From Pseudomonas sp. R84 (GTDB taxonomy: Bacteria > Pseudomonadota > Gammaproteobacteria > Pseudomonadales > Pseudomonadaceae): a stretch of DNA of 64,000 nucleotides. A program made the translations under genes and the position numbers. Shown piece by piece: positions 18,816 to 27,655 of this stretch; position 1 is the first letter of the stretch, and every line of letters starts with the position of its first letter. The DNA lies in assembly GCF_009834515.1 (NCBI RefSeq), contig NZ_CP019426.1:682001-746000 (forward strand). The letters are read 5' to 3'. Below the pieces are notes generated by a model. It was not told the origin of the DNA and searched no databases. It saw only the letters and a list, made by a program, of their open reading frames with translations.

Positions 18816-19721
18816 GTGAGTAACCGAGGTGAGCAGGCACTGCTCAAACAATCGACCATTCTGATGTTGGCGGTGGCGATTGCCGGGATCGTCACCGGTT
18901 TTGTTTCAGGTTCGCAATCCATCCTGTTCGATGGTTTTTTCTCGCTGATCGCAACGTTCATCAAAGTCCTGATGCTGATCACTGCCAAGCTGATCGCCAA
19001 GCAAAGCAACCACCGCTTCCAGTTCGGTTTCTGGCATCTGGAACCGATGGTGCTGCTGATTGAGGGCAGCTTCCTGATGCTGATCGCGATCTACGCGTTT
19101 CTCAACGGCGTGTTCGGCATCATCAACGGTGGCCGCGACATCGAGTTGGGGCTGGTGATCATTTATGCCGCGGTGTTTACCGTGGTCGAATTCGCCTACT
19201 TCTTCTACGTCCGGCAGCGCAATCGCAGGCTCAAATCCAGCCTGATCCAGTTCGACAACATCAGTTGGCTGGTGGACGCGATGCTGTCCGTGGGCCTGTT
19301 GATCAGTTTCCTCGCGGCGCTGCTGCTCAAGTCCCAGGGTTATGGTCAGTGGGCGGTGTATGTCGACCCGTTGATCCTGATCGTGCTGGCGCTGACCATG
19401 CTGCCGCCGGCGTTCAAGATCCTTGGGCCGGCGCTGCGCGATGTCTTGGGGATCGCCCCGGACACGCTGGATGATCAGGTGCGACAGGTAATGGACGCGG
19501 CAAAAACCGAGCATGGTTTCGATGATTACGTGTCGTACGTGCAGAAGCACGGGCGGGCACGGTTTATCGAGATTCATGTGGTGTTGCCGGCGGATTATGC
19601 GCTGAGCAATGTCGGGCAGCTGGATGCGTTACGCGAAAAGATTTCGGCGAAGCTGGGCAAGCCGGATGCGGCGCGCTGGTTGACGATCAGCTTTACCGGG
19701 GACAAGAAGTGGATCGCCTAG
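18816..19721 (+). CDS. Cation diffusion facilitator family transporter
   Basis: A 301-residue membrane protein with about five or six hydrophobic segments in the first 200 residues and a soluble C-terminal domain of about 90 residues. ILFDGFFSLIATFIKVLM is the CDF transmembrane-2 signature, and FQFGFWHLEPMVLLIEG is typical of the family branch. Start is GTG 18816 with GAGGAG upstream. CDF proteins export divalent cations by proton antiport; the metal cannot be read here, and the classic HxxxD pair in the early helix is not obvious. Confidence 0.88.
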   Translation: MSNRGEQALLKQSTILMLAVAIAGIVTGFVSGSQSILFDGFFSLIATFIKVLMLITAKLIAKQSNHRFQFGFWHLEPMVLLIEGSFLMLIAIYAFLNGVFGIINGGRDIELGLVIIYAAVFTVVEFAYFFYVRQRNRRLKSSLIQFDNISWLVDAMLSVGLLISFLAALLLKSQGYGQWAVYVDPLILIVLALTMLPPAFKILGPALRDVLGIAPDTLDDQVRQVMDAAKTEHGFDDYVSYVQKHGRARFIEIHVVLPADYALSNVGQLDALREKISAKLGKPDAARWLTISFTGDKKWIA

Positions 19722-19755
19722 CGACCGCGTAACGGCTAATCGTCGGATCGCCGCC

Positions 19756-19820
19756 CGGAGCAGGCTCACTCCTACATTTGGAATGCGTTCCCCCTGTAGG
19801 AGTGAGCCTGCTCGCGATAG
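19756..19820. repeat. REP pair, ACTCCTAC variant
   Basis: Closely spaced inverted pair between the convergent CDF and AGE-family genes; the left copy is slightly degenerate (GGAGCAGG). Confidence 0.85.
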
Positions 19821-19831
19821 CTATTTATCCA

Positions 19832-20965
19832 TCAGCGAAGATATTCAGCCAGACCGTGGTAACAAGTCGCCAAGTGATACGGCGTAGTAGAAGGCATGTC
19901 CTTGCGACTCACCTCGCCCAATTCATCCCGGCACTCATGCCAGCCACCCGCATGCAGAAACCGCTGCTGCAACGCCTGCAACTGGCGCAGTACCACCGCT
20001 TCACTGCCCTGACGCAAGGTCAGCGCGCGCAGATATTCCGCCTGCGCCCAGATCCGCTGAGTCGAGTCGCGCGGGCGTCCATTCGTTTCCAGATCGAGCA
20101 TCGCCCGCACCGCGCCGGATGACTGCACCACACCGTATTGCTCGGTGAAGGCAAACGCCCGATCCAGCGCCGCATGCAGTTTCGAACCGCGCAGCAACGC
20201 TGACGATTCCAGCAGGAAATACCATTCGAACTGATGCCCCGGCTCATACCAGTTATCCACAGCGCCGAGCGGCTTTTCCATCAACACGCCATCTTGCGGG
20301 TCGACGAACTGCTTGTGCATGGCTGTGCATAACTCCAGCAATGCCTGCTGCGTCTGGGCATCTTCGCGAACCGCCAGGGTGGCGAGGAACGCTTCGGCCA
20401 GATGCATCAACGGGTTTTGCAGCGGACCGGTTTGCAGGGTGATCCAGTCGCGCTCCAGGCACGCTTCGTACAAACCATCGCCGGTGGCAAAGCGCCGGCC
20501 AATGATTTCCAGCGCCGCATTCAGCGTCGACTCGACCAGCGAATCGCCGGACTTTGCCCAGTAATGCGCGCAGGCAAACAGGATAAAGGCGTGGGTGTAG
20601 AGGTCCTTGCGCTGATCCAGCGGCTTGCCTTGTGCATCGATGCTGTAGAACCAGCCGCCATGCTCGGCATCATGAAAGTACCGTTGCAGCGAGCGGAAAA
20701 GCGCCGCGGCGCGGACTTCAGCGTTATCCACAACCCCGATCAGACTGGAAAACAGATACAGCTGCCGCGCACAGGCCATCGCCCGATAGCGCTGCGGTGG
20801 CAGCGGCTGATGCGTGGCGTCCAGCGCCTCAAAGGGCAGCGCCATGTCGGCGTTCCAGCCCGGGCCTTGCCAGAGCGGCACGATCACGTCGACGAAGTGC
20901 TGTTGCACATCATCAAACAGGGCGGTCAATTCGGGCAGGGCGGTGGAGCGGGAAGCGTGGGGCAT
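19832..20965 (-). CDS. AGE-family sugar isomerase/epimerase (D-mannose isomerase-like)
   Basis: A 377-residue protein of the N-acylglucosamine 2-epimerase superfamily, an all-alpha (alpha/alpha)6 barrel. GHQFEWYFLLES is the conserved active-site segment; HGGWFYSIDAQGKPLD and KDLYTHAFILFACAHY are also typical. The length (about 380) and sequence resemble bacterial D-mannose/D-lyxose isomerases more than the renin-binding type. The ATG at 20965 has no clear ribosome binding site, so the start is uncertain. It stands alone between REP pairs. Confidence 0.82.
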   Translation of the reverse strand: MPHASRSTALPELTALFDDVQQHFVDVIVPLWQGPGWNADMALPFEALDATHQPLPPQRYRAMACARQLYLFSSLIGVVDNAEVRAAALFRSLQRYFHDAEHGGWFYSIDAQGKPLDQRKDLYTHAFILFACAHYWAKSGDSLVESTLNAALEIIGRRFATGDGLYEACLERDWITLQTGPLQNPLMHLAEAFLATLAVREDAQTQQALLELCTAMHKQFVDPQDGVLMEKPLGAVDNWYEPGHQFEWYFLLESSALLRGSKLHAALDRAFAFTEQYGVVQSSGAVRAMLDLETNGRPRDSTQRIWAQAEYLRALTLRQGSEAVVLRQLQALQQRFLHAGGWHECRDELGEVSRKDMPSTTPYHLATCYHGLAEYLR

Positions 20966-21049
20966 GGGCGGACGTCGTCACGGCTGGGGCGATTGCGCGA
21001 CATGGTAGCAGAGAGACCGGCCTGAGCGATGTGGTGTCTGTCAGACCGC

Positions 21050-21124
21050 CTTCGCGAGCAGGCTCGCTCCCACAGTGGATTTGCAGCGTACACAAAACCT
21101 GTGGGAGCGAGCCTGCTCGCGAAA
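21050..21124. repeat. REP pair, GAGCCTGCTCGCGA type
   Basis: Inverted pair between the AGE-family gene start and the hupE/ureJ stop. Confidence 0.88.
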
Positions 21125-21146
21125 GTGGCAGTTCAGGCGATAGAAA

Positions 21147-21719
21147 TCAGCCGGCCAGCAACCAGGCACCGGTCACTGCCGAAGCTGCTCCGGCCAACCG
21201 CACCAACGGTGCCGCCGCCTGAGGCAGGAAACGCACCACGGCATAACCCGCCGCATGCAGCGCTGCTGTCGCAGCCACGAAACCAGCTGCATACGCCCAA
21301 GGGCTGCTCATGTCCGGTAGCTCCAAGCCATGCGCCACACCGTGGAACAACGCAAACGCCGCCGTCGCCACCACCGCCATCGCCAACGGCGGACGCACCG
21401 CCAGCGCCACCGCCAGACCCAACGCCAGCACAGACGCGGCAATCCCGCTTTCCAGCGCCGGCAATTCCAGCCCTTCAAAACCGAGCATGCCGCCAATCAA
21501 CATGGTGCCGACAAACGTGCAAGGCAGCGCCCAACGCGCCGCGCCTTGCTGCTGCGCGGCCCACAAGCCAACAGCCACCATTGCCAGCAAATGGTCGAGG
21601 CCACCGATCGGGTGGCTGATGCCAGCAATCAAACCGCTGTCGCCATGCCCCGGATGAGCGAAGGCCAATGCCGGAGTCAGCAGCAGCGCCACAGCGCCAA
21701 GAATACGTTTGAGTGTCAT
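21147..21719 (-). CDS. ureJ: HupE/UreJ family membrane protein, urease-linked
   Basis: A 190-residue inner membrane protein with a signal-like N-terminus ending ALAFA before the HPGHGDSG motif of HupE/UreJ, then about six hydrophobic helices. Members are thought to carry nickel or aid metal delivery. It starts 27 bp after ureG on the same strand, so it belongs to the ureEFG operon. Nickel supply to urease is inferred from context. Confidence 0.88.
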   Translation of the reverse strand: MTLKRILGAVALLLTPALAFAHPGHGDSGLIAGISHPIGGLDHLLAMVAVGLWAAQQQGAARWALPCTFVGTMLIGGMLGFEGLELPALESGIAASVLALGLAVALAVRPPLAMAVVATAAFALFHGVAHGLELPDMSSPWAYAAGFVAATAALHAAGYAVVRFLPQAAAPLVRLAGAASAVTGAWLLAG

Positions 21720-21746
21720 GAATAAGCTTCCTTGTTGATCAGTGAA

Positions 21747-22361
21747 TCAGGCTGCGGTCAGCAGGCCCTGGCGTTCGATGAAGGCGATGATTTGTTCAAG
21801 GCCCTGACCGGTTTTCTGGTTGCTGAAGACGAACGGCTTGCCGTTGCGCATGCGTTTGGTATCGCTATCCATCATCTCCAGAGAGGCGCCAACCAGCGGC
21901 GCGAGGTCGATCTTGTTGATCACCAGCAGGTCGGATTTGCAGATCCCCGGGCCGCCCTTGCGCGGCAGCTTGTCGCCGGCCGAGACGTCGATCACATAAA
22001 TGGTCAGGTCGGACAGTTCCGGGCTGAAAGTCGCCGATAGGTTGTCGCCGCCGGACTCCACCAGAATCAGGTCCAGTCCCGGAAAGCGCCGGTTCAGTTG
22101 ATCCACTGCTTCGAGGTTGATCGAGGCGTCTTCACGGATCGCCGTGTGCGGGCAGCCACCGGTTTCCACGCCGATGATCCGCTCGGGGGCGAGGGCTTCG
22201 TTGCGCACCAGGAAATCGGCGTCTTCGCGGGTGTAGATATCGTTGGTGACCACGGCGAGGTTGTAGCGCTCGCGCAGGGCCAGACACAGGGCCAGGGTCA
22301 ATGCGGTTTTGCCGGAACCGACCGGGCCGCCGATGCCGACGCGCAGAGGTTGTGTGTTCAT
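21747..22361 (-). CDS. ureG: Urease accessory GTPase UreG
   Basis: A 204-residue SIMIBI-class GTPase that drives nickel insertion into apo-urease with UreF, UreH/UreD and UreE. P-loop [11 protein letters not shown], nickel-binding CPH in [14 protein letters not shown], switch residues [11 protein letters not shown] and guanine motif NKIDLA are all present. ATG 22361 has AGGAG upstream; the 106 extra in-frame codons are antisense-like readthrough of ureF. Starts 11 bp after ureF. Confidence 0.97.
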   Translation of the reverse strand: MNTQPLRVGIGGPVGSGKTALTLALCLALRERYNLAVVTNDIYTREDADFLVRNEALAPERIIGVETGGCPHTAIREDASINLEAVDQLNRRFPGLDLILVESGGDNLSATFSPELSDLTIYVIDVSAGDKLPRKGGPGICKSDLLVINKIDLAPLVGASLEMMDSDTKRMRNGKPFVFSNQKTGQGLEQIIAFIERQGLLTAA

Positions 22362-22372
22362 GAATGTTTCTC

Positions 22373-23047
22373 CTAGGAGCGAAAGAGGCGGCTGTACTGG
22401 CGCTCGTGGGCCATGCACGCCAGGGACAGGCCGAACGCGGCGCTGCCCATGTGTTCGGGATTGATTCGGGTTGCGTCTTGCTGCGCCTGTTGCAGTAACG
22501 GCAGCAATTCGCTGGTCAGGCGCTGGGCGGCTTGCTGGCCGAGCGGCAGGGTTTTCATCAGCACGGCGAGCTGGTTTTCCAGCCAGCTCCACAGCCACGC
22601 GGCGAGCGCGTCCTGCGGGCTGATGCCCCACGCGCGTGCGGCCAGCGCCCAGCACAAGGCCAGATGCGGTTCGGTGCATTGATCGAGAAAGTCACGAGCA
22701 CAGGCGTCGAGTTCCGGCAAACCGTTGAGCAGTTGCTGCAACGAATAGCCCATCTGCCGACTTTCCAGATGCAACTCGCGAGTCTCGCGGCTGGCGCGGT
22801 GGCTTTCGCAGAGGCTCAGCAACTCGCTCCAGTTTTCATCCGCCGCCGCTTGGCAATGTGCAAGCAACAGCGGCGCTTCAAAGCGCGACAGATTCAGCAG
22901 CAACTGATCGCTGATCCAGCGGCGGGCGTCGTCCGGTTTTTTCACCCGGCCGTTATCTACCGCCATTTCCAGGCCTTGCGAATAGCTGTAGCCACCAATC
23001 GGCAATTGCGGACTGGCCAGGCGCAGCAGCGCCCAGGCCGGATTCAC
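22373..23047 (-). CDS. ureF: Urease accessory protein UreF
   Basis: A 224-residue all-helical protein that bridges UreG and UreD on the urease apoprotein. [20 protein letters not shown] is the family N-terminus; the conserved C-terminal GMGS-like segment appears as [17 protein letters not shown]. Start is GTG 23047, overlapping the ureE stop (GTGA), so translation is coupled. Confidence 0.95.
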   Translation of the reverse strand: MNPAWALLRLASPQLPIGGYSYSQGLEMAVDNGRVKKPDDARRWISDQLLLNLSRFEAPLLLAHCQAAADENWSELLSLCESHRASRETRELHLESRQMGYSLQQLLNGLPELDACARDFLDQCTEPHLALCWALAARAWGISPQDALAAWLWSWLENQLAVLMKTLPLGQQAAQRLTSELLPLLQQAQQDATRINPEHMGSAAFGLSLACMAHERQYSRLFRS

Positions 23048-23544
23048 AGGCGGACGCCGAACTGATGGAGTTTTGGCGCGTAGTTGAAGTCTTCGTCGCC
23101 GTGGCGTGAATGGTGATGGCCGCCGCCGTAGGCGCCGTGTTCCGGCTGGAACGGCGCTTCAATGGCTTCCACCTGTGCGCCAAGCTGTTCGAGCATCGCT
23201 TTGAGGACGTAATCGTCGAGCAGACGCAGCCAGCCATCGCCGACTTGCAAGGCGACGTGACGATTACCCAGGTGATAAGCGGCGCGGGTCAGTTCAAAGG
23301 CGTTGGCGCAGGTGACGTGCAGCAATTGCTCGGGGCGCGCGCAGACGCGGACGATGCGGCCGTCTTCGGCCTGCAGGCATTCACCGTCATACAGCGGCGG
23401 CTGACCGCGCTCCAAAAACAGCCCGACGTCTTCGCTCTCGGCACTGAAACAGCGCAAACGGCTTTTGCTCCGCGCTTCGAAGGTCAGGTGCAACTCGGCG
23501 GCCCAGACGGGTTGAGGGTCGATTCTGCGGTGAATCACCAGCAT
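23044..23544 (-). CDS. ureE: Urease accessory nickel metallochaperone UreE
   Basis: A 166-residue protein with N-terminal peptide-binding and C-terminal metal-binding domains. LGNRHVALQV carries the conserved metal-binding His, and the tail HGAYGGGHHHSRHGDED is a nickel-binding His-rich stretch. Start chosen at ATG 23544 (MLVIHRR) with GGAAG upstream. First gene of ureE-ureF-ureG-ureJ, behind a sigma-54 promoter match. Confidence 0.95.
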   Translation of the reverse strand: MLVIHRRIDPQPVWAAELHLTFEARSKSRLRCFSAESEDVGLFLERGQPPLYDGECLQAEDGRIVRVCARPEQLLHVTCANAFELTRAAYHLGNRHVALQVGDGWLRLLDDYVLKAMLEQLGAQVEAIEAPFQPEHGAYGGGHHHSRHGDEDFNYAPKLHQFGVRL

Positions 23545-23580
23545 CGGAAAGCTTCCAGCTATGGACAATACTCTGGCTAG

Positions 23581-23597
23581 AGCAAGGGCCTTGCCAA
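23581..23597 (-). promoter_or_regulatory. Sigma-54 -24/-12 promoter of the ureEFG-ureJ operon
   Basis: On the minus strand TTGGCAAGGCCCTTGCT matches YTGGCACGRNNNTTGCW with one substitution (C to A). Start of transcription near 23571 would leave a leader of about 27 nt to the ureE ATG. Confidence 0.72.
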
Positions 23598-23668
23598 TCG
23601 GACGAGATGTAGGAAATCCCTGTCGGAGCGTAGTGGATGTTTCAAGATGTTGCGGGAATATGGAATGT

Positions 23669-23700
23669 TTTGGTGCGTGAAGATTTTTTTATGCACCAAA
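23669..23700. promoter_or_regulatory. Inverted repeat TTTGGTGC-N16-GCACCAAA, candidate NtrC-type enhancer
   Basis: Perfect 8-bp arms about 98-129 bp upstream of the predicted sigma-54 start, the usual distance for an enhancer-binding protein. The core TGGTGC-N16-GCACCA has the same spacing as the inverted repeat upstream of braC (11549-11576). Confidence 0.5.
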
Positions 23701-23722
23701 TAGAGGCCGTGACGGCGCACCT

Positions 23723-23813
23723 TTGTAGGAGTGAGCCTGCTCGCGATAGCGGTGTGTCAGTCAGCAAATATGTAGCTGATAAACCGCTATCGCGAGCAGG
23801 CTCACTCCTACAG
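23723..23813. repeat. REP pair, ACTCCTAC variant
   Basis: Inverted pair between the ureE promoter region and the desT stop. Confidence 0.88.
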
Positions 23814-23844
23814 GGGACCGGATGTATCAGTAAGGAAGAGGTTG

Positions 23845-24477
23845 TTACTCGGTACTGCCTAGGCCCTGCCAGTGCTTGAGGCCAATAAAGATAAAGCGCA
23901 GTTGCTGGGTGATCTTCGCCTGTGGCGTGAGATGCTCCGGCAGGGCTTCGGCGGGCGGGTCGATGATGTCGGGGAGGGTGGCAAACACCGATTTGACGAT
24001 CAGATCTGCCATTACGCTCAGGCCCTCGGCGTCCAGATGCTGAAGCTTGGGCATCATCGTCAGGTCAGCCGCCAGGTCGGAACTGATGTTCTCGCGCAAC
24101 CGGCCGATCGCCTGACGCACCGGCAGCGAGCCGCCATATTGCTCACGGGCGAGAAACAGGAATTGCGAGCGATTGGCGCTGACCACGTCGAGGAAGATCC
24201 GCACCGAGGCATCAATAATGCCGCCCATGACGAATTCGTTGTGCCGTACCAAGCGGATGGTTTCGCGGAAGGTCTGGCCGACTTCGCTGACCAGCACCAG
24301 GCCCAGTTCGTCCATATCGGCGAAATGCCGGTAGAAACCGGTGGGCACGATCCCGGCAGTTTTCGTCACTTCGCGCAGGCTCAGGCTGCCGAATCCTCGG
24401 CCGCTTTCCATGAGGTGGCGGGCAGCGTCCATCAAGGCGTTGCGGGTCTGTTGTTTCTGTTCGGCGCGGGGCAGCAT
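23845..24477 (-). CDS. desT: TetR-family fatty-acid-sensing regulator DesT
   Basis: A 210-residue TetR-type repressor. The N-terminal helix-turn-helix is at about residues 30-55 (FGSLSLREVTKTAG, FYRHFADMDELG). The sequence from MLPRAEQKQQTRNALMDAARH through FLFLAREQYGGSLPVRQAIG and DPPAEALPEHLTPQAKITQQLRF is close to what I know of P. aeruginosa DesT, and the length is identical. DesT senses the acyl-CoA saturation ratio and controls the desCB desaturase operon. No desCB genes are next to it here. Start 24477 gives the family N-terminus. Confidence 0.88.
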   Translation of the reverse strand: MLPRAEQKQQTRNALMDAARHLMESGRGFGSLSLREVTKTAGIVPTGFYRHFADMDELGLVLVSEVGQTFRETIRLVRHNEFVMGGIIDASVRIFLDVVSANRSQFLFLAREQYGGSLPVRQAIGRLRENISSDLAADLTMMPKLQHLDAEGLSVMADLIVKSVFATLPDIIDPPAEALPEHLTPQAKITQQLRFIFIGLKHWQGLGSTE

Positions 24478-24586
24478 CGCAGAGTGTGTTCTTTGGCAGG
24501 ACAAGCGCCGCACTCTAGCAAATCGGCTTTGTCGGCGTCGAACGGGAGGGCATGCAGCGAAGGATTTTATCGGTCCGGAAAAGTCA

Positions 24587-24618
24587 AAAGCCCAATCCGG
24601 GGATTGGGCTTTTTTTCG
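24587..24618. terminator. Rho-independent terminator
   Basis: AAGCCCAATCC and GGATTGGGCTT arms with a two-base gap, an A-run on the left and TTTTTT on the right. It lies just past the stop of the repeat protein gene, which is read leftwards; it can work in both directions. Confidence 0.85.
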
Positions 24619-24632
24619 AGGCCGCCATGGGC

Positions 24633-25100
24633 TTAGCTCAATTTGCTGTTGCGTTCGATCACACGGTCACCACCACCTTCGGCAAGGGTTTGACCTTGTG
24701 GAGTGCGGTCGCTGCCATCAGAAGCCAGGGTTTGGCCTTGTGGGGTACGGTCGCTACCATCGGACGCCAGGGTCTGGCCTTGTGGAGTGCGTTCGGTGCC
24801 GTCAGATGCCAAGGTCTGGCCTTGTGGAGTGCGATCGCTACCGTCGGAAGCCAGAGTCTGACCTTGTGGAGTCTTGTCGTAGCCGTCCTGAACCAGACCT
24901 TTCTCTTCCAGACGATCACGGCCGCCTTCAGCCAGGGTCTGACCTTGTGGAGTGCGGTCACCACCATCAGCGGCTACGGTTTGGCTGAACACTGAGTGGC
25001 TGGATTTCACTTGCGGAGTAGCTTGGTCGGCAGCGGGCAGGGCGAAAGCAGTGCTGGCTAGCATCGACAGGGTAAGGCTGAGCAGTAATTGGCGTTTCAT
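24633..25100 (-). CDS. Exported protein with 14-residue tandem repeats
   Basis: A 155-residue protein. A signal peptide of 20 residues (MKRQLLLSLTLSMLASTAFA) precedes about seven tandem 14-residue units with consensus DRTPQGQTLASDGS; the second unit is degenerate (DRLEEKGLVQDGY). Each unit is 42 bp at DNA level, so the repeats are young. ATG 25100 has AAGGAG upstream. No cysteines occur in the mature part and it is hydrophilic, likely disordered and periplasmic or secreted. I do not recognise a function. Confidence 0.82.
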   Translation of the reverse strand: MKRQLLLSLTLSMLASTAFALPAADQATPQVKSSHSVFSQTVAADGGDRTPQGQTLAEGGRDRLEEKGLVQDGYDKTPQGQTLASDGSDRTPQGQTLASDGTERTPQGQTLASDGSDRTPQGQTLASDGSDRTPQGQTLAEGGGDRVIERNSKLS

Positions 25101-25358
25101 GATGGGTTGCTCCTTGGGAGGGCGATAAAGTGGGTACGAGGGCAATGCTACTCTCGATAAGTCGATATAAAAGTTCATAAACGCAATGGTAATAATCAAC
25201 AGAATTGATTGTTCTGCCGGAAGGCTCTAGATCGCGGCTTTGCGGGCGACGGTTTTGCACCGGGGTGGGTATTTCCGACTCACTCGCGCCTCGCAAAAGT
25301 GCGGGACGCGGTAACACTGTTCGACTGATCGGTCAGAATTCGCGCGACTTTTTGCGCC

Positions 25359-25378
25359 TTAATCGATCTTTCGATTAA
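25359..25378. promoter_or_regulatory. Perfect inverted repeat ahead of the AsmA gene
   Basis: TTAATCGATCTTTCGATTAA has 8-bp arms and a 4-bp centre, with no T-run. It lies about 107 bp before the AsmA ATG, so an operator is more likely than a terminator. A second palindrome, CTGATCGGTCAG, lies at 25325-25336. Confidence 0.4.
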
Positions 25379-25485
25379 ACCTGCGGCTGGTTTGCCAGTC
25401 GTAGATTTCATGAGGGCCGCTTTGGCCCGCCGTTTCAGCCGTGCGCCGCAGTCTTTGCGTGCGGTCGTGATCAGGAGCTTTGTGC

Positions 25486-27561
25486 ATGACGCGCACTGGA
25501 AAAATCTTCAGCTGGACTTTCGCCATCCTCGTGCTGCTACTGGCCGTGCTGGTGTTGATCATCGTGTTCTTCGACTGGAACCGGATCAAACCGCCGCTCA
25601 ACGCCAAAGTCTCGGAAGAACTGCACCGACCGTTTGCCATCAATGGCAACCTCGCGGTGATCTGGCAGCGCGAGCCGGACGAGGGCGGCTGGCGCGCCTG
25701 GGTGCCATGGCCGCACGTGGTTGCCGAGGATTTGAGCCTGGGTAACCCGGACTGGTCGAAGAAGCCGCAGATGGTCACGCTCAAACGCGTTGAGCTGCGT
25801 ATCTCGCCGCTGGCATTGCTGGCGCAACGCGTGGTGATTCCGCGCATTGACCTGACCGAACCGAACGCCGAGTTGCAGCGTCTGGCCGACGGCCGCGCTA
25901 ACTGGACGTTCAAGTTCGATCCGAAGGATCCGAACGCTGAGCCGTCGAATTGGGTGGTCGACATCGGCGCCATCGGTTTCGACAAGGGCCACGTTACCCT
26001 TGACGACCAGACCCTTAAGACCAATCTCGATGTGCTGATCGATCCGCTGGGCAAGCCGATTCCCTATAGCGATATCGTCGGTGCCAAAGCGGCGAAAACC
26101 GCGCAGGACAAGGGCGGCTCACCGCAGGATTATGCGTTTGCCTTGAAGGTCAAAGGCCAATACCACGGCCAGAACCTCACAGGCCAAGGCAAGATCGGCG
26201 GGTTGCTCGCCTTGCAGGACGCGAGCAAGCCGTTCCCGTTGCAGGCCCAGGCGAAGATCGGCGACACCAGCATCGAACTGGCCGGCACGCTGACTGATCC
26301 GCTGAATCTCGGCGCCCTCGATCTGCGGCTGAAACTGGCCGGCGCCAGCCTCGGCAATCTTTATCCGCTGACCGGCGTGACCCTGCCGGACACACCGCCG
26401 TACGCCACCGACGGCCATTTGATTGCCAAGCTGCACGATGAGGCCGGGGCGAAATTCACTTATGAGCAGTTCAACGGCAAGATCGGCAGCAGTGACATTC
26501 ATGGCGACCTGACCTACGTCGCCAGCCAGCCACGGCCAAAGCTCAGCGGCGCGTTGCTCTCCAATCAACTGCTGTTCGCCGACCTCGCGCCACTGATCGG
26601 CGCCGACTCCAATGACAAGCAAAAGGCTCGCGGCGGCGAGAGCAAACAACCGGCGGATAAAGTGCTGCCGGTCGAAGAGTTCAAGACTGATCGCTGGCGC
26701 GCGATGGACGCTGACGTCGAGTTCACCGGCAAGCGCATCGTCCACAGCGAGAAACTGCCGTTCAACGATCTTTATACCCACCTGAAACTCAACGACGGCG
26801 AGCTGAGCCTGGAGCCGCTGCGCTTTGGTGTAGCAGGCGGCAATCTTGATGCGCAAATCCGCCTCAATGGTCGCACCGAGCCGTTGGAAGGCCGGGCGAA
26901 ACTGACGGCGCGCCGCTTCAAGCTCAAGGAATTGTTCCCGACCTTTGAACCGATGAAGACCAGTTTCGGTGAGCTCAATGGCGACGCTGATATCACGGGG
27001 CGCGGCAACTCGGTGGCCAAGTTGCTGGGCGGGGCCAACGGCAAATTGAAGATGTTGATCAACGACGGCGCGATCAGCCGTGAACTGATGGAGCTGGCCG
27101 GGCTCAACGTCGGTAACTATGTGGTCGGCAAGATCTTCGGCGACAAGGAAGTGAAGATCAACTGCGCGGCCGCGGACTTCGACATCAAGAGCGGTCTGGC
27201 TACAACGCAGTTGTTTGTCTTCGATACCGAGAACGCGATCATCTACATCGACGGCACCGCGAACATGGCCACCGAGCAGTTGGATCTGACGGTGACGCCG
27301 GAATCCAAGGGCTGGCGGTTGATTTCTCTGCGTTCGCCGCTATATGTGCGGGGCAAGTTCATCAAACCGGATGCCGGCGTGAAGGCTGTGCCGCTGCTGC
27401 TGCGCGGGGCGGGGATGGTTGCTCTAGGTGTGATTGCAGCGCCGGCGGCGGGGCTCTTGGCGCTGGTGGCGCCGAGTGGCGGTGAGCCGAACCAGTGTGC
27501 GCCGTTGCTGGAGCAGATGAAGGCGGGCAAGGCGCCGGTTACCGTCAAACCTACCAAGTAA
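25486..27561 (+). CDS. AsmA-family protein
   Basis: A 691-residue protein anchored by one N-terminal helix (FAILVLLLAVLVLIIVFF) followed by a large periplasmic domain. The opening DWNRIKPPLNAKVSEELHRPFAI and the C-terminal AsmA module (ELNGDADITGRGNSVAKLLGGANGKL, then an EQLDLTVTPESKG strand) identify the family. AsmA proteins are bridge-like lipid transfer or outer-membrane maintenance factors. ATG 25486 with AGGAG upstream is preferred to the TTG two codons earlier. The short C-terminus ends in a hydrophobic stretch (GMVALGVIAAPAAGLLALVAP). Confidence 0.9.
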   Translation: MTRTGKIFSWTFAILVLLLAVLVLIIVFFDWNRIKPPLNAKVSEELHRPFAINGNLAVIWQREPDEGGWRAWVPWPHVVAEDLSLGNPDWSKKPQMVTLKRVELRISPLALLAQRVVIPRIDLTEPNAELQRLADGRANWTFKFDPKDPNAEPSNWVVDIGAIGFDKGHVTLDDQTLKTNLDVLIDPLGKPIPYSDIVGAKAAKTAQDKGGSPQDYAFALKVKGQYHGQNLTGQGKIGGLLALQDASKPFPLQAQAKIGDTSIELAGTLTDPLNLGALDLRLKLAGASLGNLYPLTGVTLPDTPPYATDGHLIAKLHDEAGAKFTYEQFNGKIGSSDIHGDLTYVASQPRPKLSGALLSNQLLFADLAPLIGADSNDKQKARGGESKQPADKVLPVEEFKTDRWRAMDADVEFTGKRIVHSEKLPFNDLYTHLKLNDGELSLEPLRFGVAGGNLDAQIRLNGRTEPLEGRAKLTARRFKLKELFPTFEPMKTSFGELNGDADITGRGNSVAKLLGGANGKLKMLINDGAISRELMELAGLNVGNYVVGKIFGDKEVKINCAAADFDIKSGLATTQLFVFDTENAIIYIDGTANMATEQLDLTVTPESKGWRLISLRSPLYVRGKFIKPDAGVKAVPLLLRGAGMVALGVIAAPAAGLLALVAPSGGEPNQCAPLLEQMKAGKAPVTVKPTK

Positions 27562-27582
27562 TCTTCAGCGTTAATAAAGACG

Positions 27583-27655
27583 CCATCGCGAGCAGGCTCA
27601 CTCCTACATGGGAACGCATTCCAAATGTAGGAGTGAGCCTGCTCGCGATAGGGGT
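27583..27655. repeat. REP pair, ACTCCTAC variant
   Basis: Closely spaced inverted pair between the convergent AsmA and ferritin-like genes; it abuts the stop of the latter. Confidence 0.87.

Noticed and set aside
24660..24990. Regular 42-bp repeats considered as a CRISPR array
   Set aside because: There are no unique spacers; the repeats are contiguous, in frame and encode 14-residue units behind a signal peptide.
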